Positions 14,106-22,782 of a stretch of 22,812 nt of DNA are shown piece after piece. The stretch lies in NCBI GenBank assembly GCA_036961445.1, contig JBALVO010000056.1:1-22812 (forward strand). The letters run 5' to 3'. The notes beneath the pieces were generated by a model that was not told where the DNA came from, did not search any database, and saw only the letters and a list, made by a program, of their open reading frames with translations. This DNA comes from JBALVO01 sp036961445. Its GTDB lineage: Bacteria > Pseudomonadota > Gammaproteobacteria > Pseudomonadales > Halieaceae. The position numbers and the translations under genes were made by a program. How positions within the stretch are numbered: position 1 is the stretch's first letter; every line of letters begins with the position of its first letter.

Positions 14106-15749
14106 ATGAGCAACGAACACGGGAAAAAACTACCCAGGGGTGTCAAGTTACTGCACGACCCGGTACGTAATAAAGGTACGGCCTTCACCGACGCGGAGCG
14201 CGATGCACTTGGCCTGCGTGGATTGCTACCGCCGCGTGTTTGTTCGCCAGCGGAGCAGGAACTGCGGGTAATCGGCAATCTGCGTAACAAGGCTACCGAC
14301 CTGGAACGGTACCTGTTCCTGGTCTCGTTACAGGATCGCAACGAAACCCTGTTTTACCGAGTGGTGATCAACCATATCGAAGAGATGTTGCCGCTGATCT
14401 ATACTCCCACGGTGGGCAAGGCCTGCCAACATTTCAGCCATATTTACCGCCGTCCGCGAGGACTGTACATATCACTGCAGGAACGCGGCCAGGTAAGGCA
14501 GATACTGGAAAACTGGCCACACAAGGATGTCCGGGTGATCGTGGTAACTGACGGCGAGCGCATTCTGGGCTTGGGTGACCTTGGCGCTGCGGGAATGGGC
14601 ATTCCGATCGGCAAGCTGTCCCTGTACACGGCTTGTGCCGGTATCAACCCCACCCAGTGCCTGCCTGTCACTCTGGATGTGGGTACCAATAACGAAACCT
14701 TCTTGAACGATCCCCTTTACCTGGGCCTGGAGCGACGCCGCGAGCGGGGTCAGGCTTACGATGAGTTAATAGAGGAATTCATGACCGCTGCGCAGGAGGT
14801 TTTCCCACAGGCGCTGGTGCAACTGGAAGACTTTGGCAATCGCAATGCGTTTCGCCTGTTACAGCGATACCGCGACCAGTTGTGCTTATTTGACGACGAT
14901 ATTCAGGGTACCGGTGCTGTGGCTCTGTCAGGTCTATTAGCAGCACTGCGTATTTCGGGTGGCAAGCTCGCCGACCAGAGGATATTGTTTTTCGGTGCCG
15001 GTCAGGCGGGCATCGGCATCGGCAACACCATTGTCGCCGCTATGGTAGAGCGGGGTTCTTCGCCAGAGCAGGCCCGCGGCAATTGCTGGTTTTTTGACAG
15101 CCAGGGGCTATTGGTCGCCGGGCGGGATAACTGCCCCGTGCAAAAGCGCCCCTTTGCCCACGAGCACGCACACCTTGGCGATTTCGCAGAAGCGGTGCGT
15201 GTTCTGCAACCCACAGCGATTATCGGCTGTGCTGGCCAGCCCCAGGTCTTCACGCAGGAAGTAATACAGGCCATGGCCAAGCTGAATGAACGGCCAATCG
15301 TTTTCGCTCTGTCCAATCCCACGGTCAAGAGCGAATGCACCGCACAGCAGGCCTATGAGTGGAGTGAAGAACGGGCCATATTCGCCAGTGGCAGCCCATT
15401 TGAGCCAGTACAGATAGGCAATAAAACCTACGTACCCGGGCAAGGCAACAATGCGTATATTTTCCCCGGTGTCGGGCTGGGCGCTGTGGTCAGCCATGCG
15501 CGCAGAGTCACCGACGAGATGTTCCTGGCGGCCTCCCGGGTACTGGCTGAGATGGTCAGCGACGAGGACCTGGATCTGGGGCGCGTCTACCCCAGCCTCT
15601 CTCGTGTCCGTGAGGTATCGGCCCTGATCGCCGCCGAGGTGGCCGCGATCGCCTATGACCAGGGCCTGGCGCAACGCGAGGCGCCCGATGACATTCTCAG
15701 CGACATCCGTGAACACATGTTCCAGCCTTTATACCCGCACTATGCATGA
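14106..15749 (+). CDS. maeA: NAD-dependent malic enzyme
   Basis: This 547-residue malic enzyme of the large (MaeA/SfcA) type converts malate to pyruvate and CO2 with reduction of NAD(P)+, in the cytoplasm. Seen in order: YTPTVGKACQ at 99-108 (active-site Tyr99), GERILGLGDLGAAGMGIPIGK at 150-170 (catalytic Lys170), metal ligands Glu241 and Asp242 (LEDFGNRNAF) and Asp264/Asp265 (FDDDIQGTG), and the dinucleotide loop GAGQAGIGIG at 297-306. FALSNPT and PGQGNNAYIFPG close the active site. Length is typical. GGAAGG lies 5 bases before the ATG at 14106; an ATG at 14046 is possible but lacks a site. It stands alone as a housekeeping gene, convergent with the next. Confidence 0.93.
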   Translation: MSNEHGKKLPRGVKLLHDPVRNKGTAFTDAERDALGLRGLLPPRVCSPAEQELRVIGNLRNKATDLERYLFLVSLQDRNETLFYRVVINHIEEMLPLIYTPTVGKACQHFSHIYRRPRGLYISLQERGQVRQILENWPHKDVRVIVVTDGERILGLGDLGAAGMGIPIGKLSLYTACAGINPTQCLPVTLDVGTNNETFLNDPLYLGLERRRERGQAYDELIEEFMTAAQEVFPQALVQLEDFGNRNAFRLLQRYRDQLCLFDDDIQGTGAVALSGLLAALRISGGKLADQRILFFGAGQAGIGIGNTIVAAMVERGSSPEQARGNCWFFDSQGLLVAGRDNCPVQKRPFAHEHAHLGDFAEAVRVLQPTAIIGCAGQPQVFTQEVIQAMAKLNERPIVFALSNPTVKSECTAQQAYEWSEERAIFASGSPFEPVQIGNKTYVPGQGNNAYIFPGVGLGAVVSHARRVTDEMFLAASRVLAEMVSDEDLDLGRVYPSLSRVREVSALIAAEVAAIAYDQGLAQREAPDDILSDIREHMFQPLYPHYA

Positions 15750-15792
15750 ATGCATGGGATCGCGCAGCGCCGCAGAAATTTACGCAAGGGTA

Positions 15793-15812
15793 CTCACAAG
15801 TTAACTTGTGAG
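15793..15812. other. Perfect 20-bp palindrome between convergent genes
   Basis: CTCACAAGTT is followed directly by its reverse complement AACTTGTGAG, giving a perfect 20-base palindrome between the malic enzyme stop (15749) and the end of the sulfotransferase gene (15850). It could fold on either strand as a hairpin and work as a bidirectional transcription stop, but no T-run adjoins it on either strand. A protein-binding site is the other possibility. Confidence 0.5.
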
Positions 15813-15849
15813 GACCCACATTCACAGTGTCGCTATGACGCCACTCTGT

Positions 15850-17844
15850 TCAATCCAGCCGATATTGATCCAGGGAAGGTTTAAGCGTCTTCTCCAGATC
15901 AGGCAAAAATGGCTTGAATTGTATCCACTGCTCGACACCCTCGCGGTAAATTGGCTGTCTTACTTGCTCCGAACTCGCCGTGCGAACCGCGCGTTCAGTG
16001 TTGTAGTAGTTTAGACATGCGGACTCAAATGGCAGCCCGCAATATTCCAGCATACGCGCTACCTGAGTTTCCAGGTCCGCGACAACATTCTCGTAGTGGA
16101 CTCTGAGTACGGTATCGGGTGATACAGTGTCCCAGTGGGCCATGAGCTCCACATAATCATTGTAATACCGGCCGATATCGATCAGGTCGTAGCTGAATTC
16201 CTGGCCTTCTGCGAACAATTGCTTGAACCCGCTGAAACAGCAGGCCATGGGATGCCGGCGGGCATCGATTATCTTTGCATTGGGTAAGATGAGCTTTATA
16301 AGACCGATGTGACGAAAGTTGTTGGGCATCTTATCGATGAAGAACGTGGCGTCCTGCCTGTGGATTTGCGTATCCTCAATATACTGCTGGCCTAGTGATC
16401 GCAGTTGCGTGTCACTGAAGTCCTGTAGTAGCTCCGGGTAGGGTTTGCCTCCATTGTCACGGCCCTGGCGCCGAAGTTTTTGTGCAGTGGAGAGAATATT
16501 GGGGAGTTCAAGGGTGCCATCCACTTGGCTGTGCGAAGACAGTATCTGCTCCAGCAAGGTCGACCCGGCTCTTGGTAAGCCGACGATAAATATCGGATCC
16601 GGTGCCGGAAAGCCGGCATTGGCTCGACTGTCCAGAGCTTCACGTGTGAAGTAAAGACGCTGACTTGTAAGCTCTTCCGACATTTTGTCGGGATCATAGT
16701 TACTCTGCTGCCGCTTCAGCCGGTTTCCCTGTGCATAGTATTCAAACGACCGGGCGTAATCGTGCTCGTCCTCGAAGGCCTTGCCGAGTGCAAAGGCGAT
16801 GTTCACCCTGCTTTCTGGCCCCAGTTCCTCGCGCTGCTCCAGCGCGAGCATCTCCCTGATTTCATCCTTGCTGAAATTATAGGTCTTTAGATTGGAGAGT
16901 GCGTAGTAGGCATCTCCGTGCCAGGGGTTTGATGAGATCGCTGCCTTGTAACTTGCAATGGCTTCCTTTTGACTGCCGCAGGTTTTTAATGCGTGACCCC
17001 GCGAGGTCAGGGTGATTGCGTCTCCCGGTAACAATTCCAGTACATCGTCAAACAGGTCTAGTGCGCCTTTATAGTCCCCCATCTGCATTTTTTCGATCGC
17101 GTACAGGGACGTCAGTTGCGGATTGCCGGGCTGTTCCTTGTAGAGGTTCTCTGCAGCAGACAGGGCTTGGGCAAACTTCTGCCTTTTACGCAGTATGCTG
17201 ATGCGATCCATCTTTACCTGGATATTCCCAGGCTCAAACTCTGCTGCACTTTCCAGCAAGTATTCAGCGTCTTCCAGCACGCCGAACTGGACAGCAAGTT
17301 CAGCCAGAAGGCGCATGGCTTCCACATGAGTGGGGTTGGCCTGCAGGAACTTACGGCACAGCGATTCGGCCTTGAGCAGTTTGCCCTGGGCCATGAGGTC
17401 TGTCACTGCGACCAGTGTTTTGGGTAATGCCAGCAGCCGCTGAACCTGAGCCAGTGCCTGATGCGCCTCTTCAGGTCGATTCATCGCCTCGAGGATCTGG
17501 TGTTGGTTGCGCCAACTCGCCAGCAGGACCGGGTTCAGCTGGCAGGCATTGGCAAACGCCGCCAGTGCTTTCTCCGGGCTGTTCAGCGCGACATGCAGGT
17601 GGCCCTGCTCCTGATAGACCCGGCCCCTGTCATGTGACACGGATTTGAGAGCGTCCAGGCAGGCTTGCGCTTTATCGTACTTATTGGTGTATCGGTAGCA
17701 CACCGCCGCCATATACAGTGCTTCGGCATGATCTGGATCGATAGCGAGTAACTTATCGATGTCCTGCAGCGCATCGGCAAAATTGCCTGCGGCAATTCTT
17801 TTCTGAATATCGGCGGGCTTGGGACCACCCGAGGTTGAAGTCAT
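15850..17844 (-). CDS. TPR-repeat sulfotransferase
   Basis: This is a 664-residue two-part protein. Residues about 10-380 are helical tetratricopeptide repeats (ADALQDIDKLLAIDPDHAEA, then many similar units, for example DYKGALDLFDDVLELLPGDA). Residues about 410-664 are a PAPS-dependent sulfotransferase. The 5'-phosphosulfate loop is FIVGLPRAGSTLLEQ (419-433), DKMPNNF follows, and the 3'-phosphate region is DARRHPMACCFSGF (527-540). No signal peptide or membrane helix is seen, so it should be cytoplasmic. Proteins of this build are common in marine proteobacteria, where their acceptors are mostly unknown; sulfation of a peptide, sugar or small molecule are all possible. It lies downstream of, and on the same strand as, the TonB receptor gene but is separated from it by an intrinsic terminator. 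Confidence 0.9.
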   Translation of the reverse strand: MTSTSGGPKPADIQKRIAAGNFADALQDIDKLLAIDPDHAEALYMAAVCYRYTNKYDKAQACLDALKSVSHDRGRVYQEQGHLHVALNSPEKALAAFANACQLNPVLLASWRNQHQILEAMNRPEEAHQALAQVQRLLALPKTLVAVTDLMAQGKLLKAESLCRKFLQANPTHVEAMRLLAELAVQFGVLEDAEYLLESAAEFEPGNIQVKMDRISILRKRQKFAQALSAAENLYKEQPGNPQLTSLYAIEKMQMGDYKGALDLFDDVLELLPGDAITLTSRGHALKTCGSQKEAIASYKAAISSNPWHGDAYYALSNLKTYNFSKDEIREMLALEQREELGPESRVNIAFALGKAFEDEHDYARSFEYYAQGNRLKRQQSNYDPDKMSEELTSQRLYFTREALDSRANAGFPAPDPIFIVGLPRAGSTLLEQILSSHSQVDGTLELPNILSTAQKLRRQGRDNGGKPYPELLQDFSDTQLRSLGQQYIEDTQIHRQDATFFIDKMPNNFRHIGLIKLILPNAKIIDARRHPMACCFSGFKQLFAEGQEFSYDLIDIGRYYNDYVELMAHWDTVSPDTVLRVHYENVVADLETQVARMLEYCGLPFESACLNYYNTERAVRTASSEQVRQPIYREGVEQWIQFKPFLPDLEKTLKPSLDQYRLD

Positions 17845-17866
17845 GAGACACCCTGAGGACAGAACG

Positions 17867-17895
17867 AAAAAGTCCCGGCAGTTTAACGCCGGGGC
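17867..17895 (-). terminator. Intrinsic terminator of the TonB receptor gene
   Basis: On the minus strand, just after the receptor stop codon, GCCCCGGC - loop of 8 - GCCGGGAC forms a stem (one mismatch near the base) followed by five T residues. This is a standard rho-independent terminator. It lies 22 bases from the receptor stop codon, before the sulfotransferase start codon at 17844, so it should partly or fully separate the two genes. Confidence 0.75.
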
Positions 17896-17916
17896 TTTGG
17901 TGTTGCGAGTACTGTA

Positions 17917-20340
17917 CTAGAAATCGTAAGCGAAGCGCAGGCCTATGGTGCGAGGCCTGGCTACAGTGACCCTGGAGCGGTTGAAGATGGCGTTACCCGA
18001 GACCTCCGCTCTTTCATCTGTCAGGTTCTCCACATAGAGCTCTGCAGTCCACTCTTCGTCGGAAATACCGGCAGTTGCGCCCCACAGGTACCAGCTGTCC
18101 AGTGTCATGCTGTTGTCTGCCACGATGTCGGTGTTAACTTCATCCGAGTAGCTGACGTAAGACATGACGTGGGCCAGTTTACCTGTGGGAAGGTCCCACT
18201 CGTACCGGGCATTGAGGGTGGCCTGGAATTCAGGTGCGAACGCCAGGTCGTCGCCTTCGCGAACGAAGTTGGTGACGAAGCTATCAGTGATTTCTGTATC
18301 GAGATAAGAAAAACCACCAGCCATAGTCAGCCCTTGCGCAAATTCAGGTACCCAGGTGAGGTCACCCTCAACACCCTTGACCTCGGCATCTGCCGCATTA
18401 TCGGAGAAAAAGAGATTGGTGATGCTGGTATCGAAGATGCCTATTTGCATGTCACTAATGTCGACGAAGAAAATATCGCCGTTAAATCGCAGGGTGCTAT
18501 CCAGCAAGTCGAGCTTCCAGCCGAGTTCGTAGTTGGTCACGTCGTCCGTATCGAGGGCGAATGGAACGGTGTAGCTGCCATCCTGTGAAACGCTCCCACC
18601 GGGACGGTTGAGGAACCCGGGGCGATAGCCTTCCGACCAGGTCACGTAATACAACTGGTCCTGATTGGGCATCCACGACAGGCTGACTTTACCAATGACA
18701 CCGTCGGTCTCTGCCTTGTCGTTTTTGCCACTGAATATCTCGTCGAGATTGTTGCCTGCGTTGTTGTCCTGGTCCGCTCCCATATTGCCGAAAGAGCCTG
18801 CTGCGCTGCCTTTCAGGTCGACTTCAATATCGTACCAGCGGGCACCCACAGTGGCTGTGAATTGGTCAGTGATATCGAAGTTCGCCTCACCAAATACGCT
18901 CGTTTGCTTGTCGGTACGCAGCACGTCGTTGCGGAAGATGACTCCGTCGGCCCACTGTCCTTTATCGTTAGCCGAGGACGGTTCGGCTGAGAAATTGGGT
19001 CCGAAGCCAACGCTGCTGCCGTCGGCGGCGATGACCTGGGTCGAGCCGGGATAGGTAAACTGGTTGTCCTCCCGCAATTCCATGTCGCTGTAAAAGGCGC
19101 CGGCGATTCCGCGAAGACGTTGGCTCTGGTCGGTGGAAAAACGAAATTCGTGAGTCTCCACCTCGTTTTTCACTTTGCTCTTAACAAACAGGTTGGGCGC
19201 CTGGCAGGTGCCGCTGGGGGCGCCGCTGGGGTAGGAAACTGCGTAGTCGCAGATGTAGTAGGGGATGTACTGTCCTACAAACAGGTAGTCAGTGTAATCG
19301 ACCCTGGAATCGGCGTCGCGCTCGGTGTAAGCGCCGGTGTAGATGACGTCCAGCGCTCCCAGTCGGCCGTTCACTGTCCAGTTGTAGCTGTCGTAGTCGT
19401 CGTTCATCGTGTCTGTTTCGTAGCGGCTGATCTCAAGCTCGTCGAGTTCTGGGTCCTGGAAGAAGACGCCGTCCGTATCAATGTTCTGTTGGGCGACACC
19501 GAGCAACAGGCTCCACTCATCGTTGATGTCCCATAACCCAGCCAGACGAAATCCGCCGTAGCTGGCCTCGTTGAAGTCGTCCTCGGTCCTCGTGGCGTTG
19601 TCCGCCTTCAGGAAGTTCACACCTGACAAGTCATCGCTGCCCTGAAAGCCACCGGGTTGAAAGCGAGCGCTCTCGCGCGCTGTCACGCTGCCCGCCACGT
19701 TATCGATATAGCCACCCTGTTGGTCGACATACGCCACGGCGCGCAGGGCAATCGTGTCCGATACGGGCACGTTGACCACGCCCTCAACGTTGTAGCTGGG
19801 GTCACCCTCTTCGGTATAGCCCGTACCCATTTTCAACTTGCCGCCGAAGCCACTAGGGTCTGGTTTATTGGTAATCAGACGTACGGTGCCGGCCTGGGAG
19901 CTGGCGCCGAACAAGGTGCCCTGCGGGCCCTTTAGTACTTCAATTCGGTTCAGGTCAGCGGCGTAGACATCAAGATTTCTGCCGGGTTGCGTGAGTGGTT
20001 GCTCGTCCAGGTAGAAAGCGACGTTAGGGGCGAGGCCGGCCACACCGGAGGTGGTCAGGTTCGGCGTTGTAGAGGCGACACCGCGGATGTAAATGGTATT
20101 GGTGCCCGGGCCGCCGCCACCGGCAGTGACGCCGGGTAAGTGCACGAGGTAGTCCGAGAAATCGCTGATTCCCAGTTCCTGCAGGGAATTTTCCCCGAGC
20201 GCCGTGACAGCGATGGGAATATCCTGGGTGCTGGAAGCTTTTTTCGTCGCTGTAACGATCACCTCTTCGAGTTGAGCGTGAGCCAGGTTGATGGTGGAAG
20301 CAGCCAAGATGGCTGCATACATAGCGTTTCTTTTATACAT
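17917..20340 (-). CDS. TonB-dependent outer-membrane receptor
   Basis: This 807-residue receptor has a signal peptide (to about residue 22, ending LAHA). Then comes LEEVIVTATKKASSTQDIPIAV, the typical TonB-box/plug start of the marine gammaproteobacterial receptor group. The plug includes LPGVTAGGGGPGTNTIYIRGV, VLKGPQGTLFGASSQAGTVR (LKGPQGTLFG is the plug hallmark) and INTNKP-like text (here LITNKP). A long beta-barrel follows, with ELGWKLDLLDSTLRFNGDIFF and ATVGARWYDI. The chain ends FAYDF with the terminal aromatic residue needed for barrel insertion. Ligand specificity cannot be read; iron complexes, vitamin-like or terpenoid/lipid-like ligands are all plausible. It is divergent from the BCCT gene, with a 296-base regulatory region between. 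Confidence 0.92.
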   Translation of the reverse strand: MYKRNAMYAAILAASTINLAHAQLEEVIVTATKKASSTQDIPIAVTALGENSLQELGISDFSDYLVHLPGVTAGGGGPGTNTIYIRGVASTTPNLTTSGVAGLAPNVAFYLDEQPLTQPGRNLDVYAADLNRIEVLKGPQGTLFGASSQAGTVRLITNKPDPSGFGGKLKMGTGYTEEGDPSYNVEGVVNVPVSDTIALRAVAYVDQQGGYIDNVAGSVTARESARFQPGGFQGSDDLSGVNFLKADNATRTEDDFNEASYGGFRLAGLWDINDEWSLLLGVAQQNIDTDGVFFQDPELDELEISRYETDTMNDDYDSYNWTVNGRLGALDVIYTGAYTERDADSRVDYTDYLFVGQYIPYYICDYAVSYPSGAPSGTCQAPNLFVKSKVKNEVETHEFRFSTDQSQRLRGIAGAFYSDMELREDNQFTYPGSTQVIAADGSSVGFGPNFSAEPSSANDKGQWADGVIFRNDVLRTDKQTSVFGEANFDITDQFTATVGARWYDIEVDLKGSAAGSFGNMGADQDNNAGNNLDEIFSGKNDKAETDGVIGKVSLSWMPNQDQLYYVTWSEGYRPGFLNRPGGSVSQDGSYTVPFALDTDDVTNYELGWKLDLLDSTLRFNGDIFFVDISDMQIGIFDTSITNLFFSDNAADAEVKGVEGDLTWVPEFAQGLTMAGGFSYLDTEITDSFVTNFVREGDDLAFAPEFQATLNARYEWDLPTGKLAHVMSYVSYSDEVNTDIVADNSMTLDSWYLWGATAGISDEEWTAELYVENLTDERAEVSGNAIFNRSRVTVARPRTIGLRFAYDF

Positions 20341-20636
20341 GGGCTTTCCGAGTAGTAAATGAGAGGCTGGAACCGATTATTGTTCGAGCAGGAATGTTTA
20401 TAGTTCAAAGTGTTATGGTACCTCTTTCATGCCCTTGACCTCAAGCAACTGGGGAATAAGGCGAATTTGGTGCCCATAATTAGCATTTAAGATCGTTATC
20501 GAAGTATTTATCTGTTGATAAGCTGAAATCTAATACTTAGTGGTCTATGTAAAAGGCATCTCTGTGGCGTCTACATGCGTATAATAGTATGTATTCTAAA
20601 TAAACTTCGAGTGGCTCCCCGCGGGTCGTTAAGCAG
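20341..20636. promoter_or_regulatory. Divergent regulatory region between TonB receptor and BCCT genes
   Basis: This AT-rich region has dyads: TTATC-TGTT-GATAA (20508-20521), a further TTATC at about 20496, and AAGTATT (20502-20508) with its inverse AATACTT (20532-20538). A perfect TATAAT at 20580-20585 is a likely -10 box for the BCCT gene, without a good -35 box at 17 or 18 bases. That would suit an activator-dependent or stress-responsive promoter. No reading frame of note is present. Confidence 0.45.
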
Positions 20637-22202
20637 ATGGCAAACAAATACCGATCGGACTACACCGTAGGGGAAGACAATATTCAGATATGGGGTCTGG
20701 ATATCCATAACCCGGTGTTCATGGTCAGCGCCAGCCTCATCATCGTCTTTGTCATGGTTACGATTCAGTTCCCGGCGCAGGCGAATGAGGTCCTTACGGC
20801 CACCCGTGGCTGGTGTTTGGCAACCTTCGACAGTTTCATGATGATGGCAGTGAACGCGATCTTGCTGTTCTGCCTGGCCCTCATTGTATTGCCGGTTTCC
20901 AGGGTGAGGCTAGGCGGGATAAATGCCGAGCCTGAATTCAGTCGCCTGAGCTGGTTCTCGATGCTTTTTGCTGCGGGTATGGGTATCGGGTTGATGTTTT
21001 GGGGCGTGGCAGAGCCCATGACTTACTTCACTGGTGCCGGGGGTACTCCCCTGGGGGTAACACCGGGAACGCCAGAGGCGGCGGATATGGCCATGGCGGC
21101 AACCATGTTTCATTGGGGACTGCACGCCTGGGCTATCTATGCCGTCGTCGCGCTGGCGCTAGGTTTTTTTAGCTTCAACTGCAACCTTCCTCTCACGTTG
21201 CGCTCCGCATTCTATCCGATACTCGGGGAGCGCTGCTGGGGGTGGCCGGGGCATATTATTGACACGTTTGCGGTACTGGCGACCATATTTGGTCTGGCGA
21301 CATCGCTCGGTCTGGGAGCATCACAGGTCAACGCCGGTTTGACCATGCTGTTTGGGGTCGAGGAGGGTATCAATACCAAAATTTCCATCATCATCTTCGT
21401 TACGTTCATTGCCACTTTGTCTGTGGTGCGCGGCCTGGAGGGCGGCGTCAAGGTTCTGAGCAACTTTAATATGTTACTAGCCTTGGCCTTGCTGACTTTT
21501 GTTGCCCTGGTTGGTAGCAATATCAGCGTTGCCGGGGCAGTGCTGGATACGGCGGGTAATTACCTAGGCAGTATCGTATCCCTGAGTAACTGGGTGGGTC
21601 GGGATGATGAACAATGGATGCAGGATTGGACGGTGTTCTACTGGGCCTGGTGGGTCAGTTGGTCACCATTCGTGGGGATGTTTATTGCTCGGATTTCCAG
21701 GGGCCGAACCGTCAGGGAGCTGCTTATCGCCGTACTGCTGGTGCCGACCCTGGTGACAGTGGTCTGGATGAGCGTGTTTGGCATGAACGCACTACACCAG
21801 GCACAGAACGGGATAGGCAGCCTCGGCGATGGAATGAGCTCCATGAGTCTTGCCACCTTTCAGATGCTCGAGAACCTACCTTTTAATGAGCTCACGACGC
21901 TGGTCGGGGTGGTGTTGGTGCTAGTATTTTTTATCACTTCCTCGGACTCCGGCTCGCTCGTTATCGACGGCATCACGGCGGGCGGCAAGCACGACGCCCC
22001 CGTCCCCCAGCGTATCTTCTGGGCGACTATGGAAGGCCTACTGGCAGCTGCATTGCTATACGGCGGAGGGCAGCAGGCATTGGCGGCTCTACAGGCCGGG
22101 ACAGTTGCCGCGGGCATACCATTTACTCTAATTCTGCTAGTGGTGTGTTTCAGTCTTTACAAGGGGCTCAATGCCCATTTGCGGGAATCAACGTCGTCTT
22201 GA
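20637..22202 (+). CDS. BCCT-family transporter (glycine betaine/choline type)
   Basis: This 521-residue, 12-helix secondary transporter of the BCCT family has the glycine-rich motif GMGIGLMFWGVAEP at 114-127, as in Na+-coupled members such as BetP. The aromatic box for quaternary amines is in place: Trp160, Trp165 and Tyr168 (FHWGLHAWAIY), plus the WTVFYWAWWVSWSPF stretch at 331-345 followed by GMFIARISRGR. The C-terminal tail after the last helix is short, so the long osmosensing tail of BetP is absent. Uptake of glycine betaine, choline or a similar compatible solute is expected. The ATG at 20637 has no strong ribosome-binding site. The MarR gene downstream, 64 bases away, is likely linked in regulation. 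Confidence 0.9.
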   Translation: MANKYRSDYTVGEDNIQIWGLDIHNPVFMVSASLIIVFVMVTIQFPAQANEVLTATRGWCLATFDSFMMMAVNAILLFCLALIVLPVSRVRLGGINAEPEFSRLSWFSMLFAAGMGIGLMFWGVAEPMTYFTGAGGTPLGVTPGTPEAADMAMAATMFHWGLHAWAIYAVVALALGFFSFNCNLPLTLRSAFYPILGERCWGWPGHIIDTFAVLATIFGLATSLGLGASQVNAGLTMLFGVEEGINTKISIIIFVTFIATLSVVRGLEGGVKVLSNFNMLLALALLTFVALVGSNISVAGAVLDTAGNYLGSIVSLSNWVGRDDEQWMQDWTVFYWAWWVSWSPFVGMFIARISRGRTVRELLIAVLLVPTLVTVVWMSVFGMNALHQAQNGIGSLGDGMSSMSLATFQMLENLPFNELTTLVGVVLVLVFFITSSDSGSLVIDGITAGGKHDAPVPQRIFWATMEGLLAAALLYGGGQQALAALQAGTVAAGIPFTLILLVVCFSLYKGLNAHLRESTSS

Positions 22203-22266
22203 TGCTCACTTGTCCGCGGAAACCGCTGTAATATCAGCATCGTGTTAGTGCATATAATAGGAATTT

Positions 22267-22782
22267 ATGATGGATCGGCTGGAACAAGTACTGACGTCCC
22301 TGCGCAGGGTTATTCGCGCCACGGATCTACATTCAAAGCACCTGGCCAAAATCTCGGGCATGACAGCACCGCAAATACTGCTGCTCCAGGCAATACGCAA
22401 GTTCGAGGGCGCAGCAATCGGGCAGTTGGCCAATGAAGTCAGTCTGAGCCAGGCCACGGTTACCTCCATTCTGGACCGGTTGGAAAAGAAGAAGTACATA
22501 GAACGTGAGCGCTCCACTGTCGACAAGCGCAAGGTTCACGTCCAACTCACAGAGCGCGGTTTCGAAATGCTCAGGGATGCACCCATACCATTGCAGGAAC
22601 ATTTCGCGAGGCAGTTCAATGACCTGCAGGAATGGGAGCAGACTATGATTATCGCGGCCTTGCAGCGGGTGGCATACATGATGGATGCCGAGCATATTGA
22701 CGCCTCCCCGGTCCTCCACGTCGGCGCTATGGATCGGCCGCACGAATCGCCATCAAGTGTCGAAAAGGTACTGCCAGGTTAA
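22267..22782 (+). CDS. MarR-family regulator, EctR/CosR-like
   Basis: This 171-residue winged-helix regulator has the wHTH across residues 30-100 (MTAPQILLLQAI, then LANEVSLSQATVTSILDRLEKKKYIERERS and the wing VDKRKVHVQLTERG). The flanking text LRRVIRATDLHSKHLAKISG and the tail EQTMIIAALQRVAYMMDAEHIDASPVL are features I associate with EctR/CosR regulators that control ectoine and betaine genes under osmotic stress. An AGGAA site lies 3 bases before the first ATG (22267) and 6 before a second in-frame ATG (22270). It follows a BCCT gene, which fits control of compatible-solute functions. Genes for ectoine synthesis may follow outside the window. The family is certain; the EctR subfamily is a strong inference. 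Confidence 0.87.
   Translation: MMDRLEQVLTSLRRVIRATDLHSKHLAKISGMTAPQILLLQAIRKFEGAAIGQLANEVSLSQATVTSILDRLEKKKYIERERSTVDKRKVHVQLTERGFEMLRDAPIPLQEHFARQFNDLQEWEQTMIIAALQRVAYMMDAEHIDASPVLHVGAMDRPHESPSSVEKVLPG

Noticed and set aside
19120..19536. A 138-codon plus-strand frame within the TonB receptor gene.
   Set aside because: It is antisense to a clear receptor coding region and shows no family features.
22212..22226. Small GCGG-AAA-CCGC hairpin after the BCCT gene, possibly a terminator.
   Set aside because: The stem is only 4 bp with no T-run, too weak to call.
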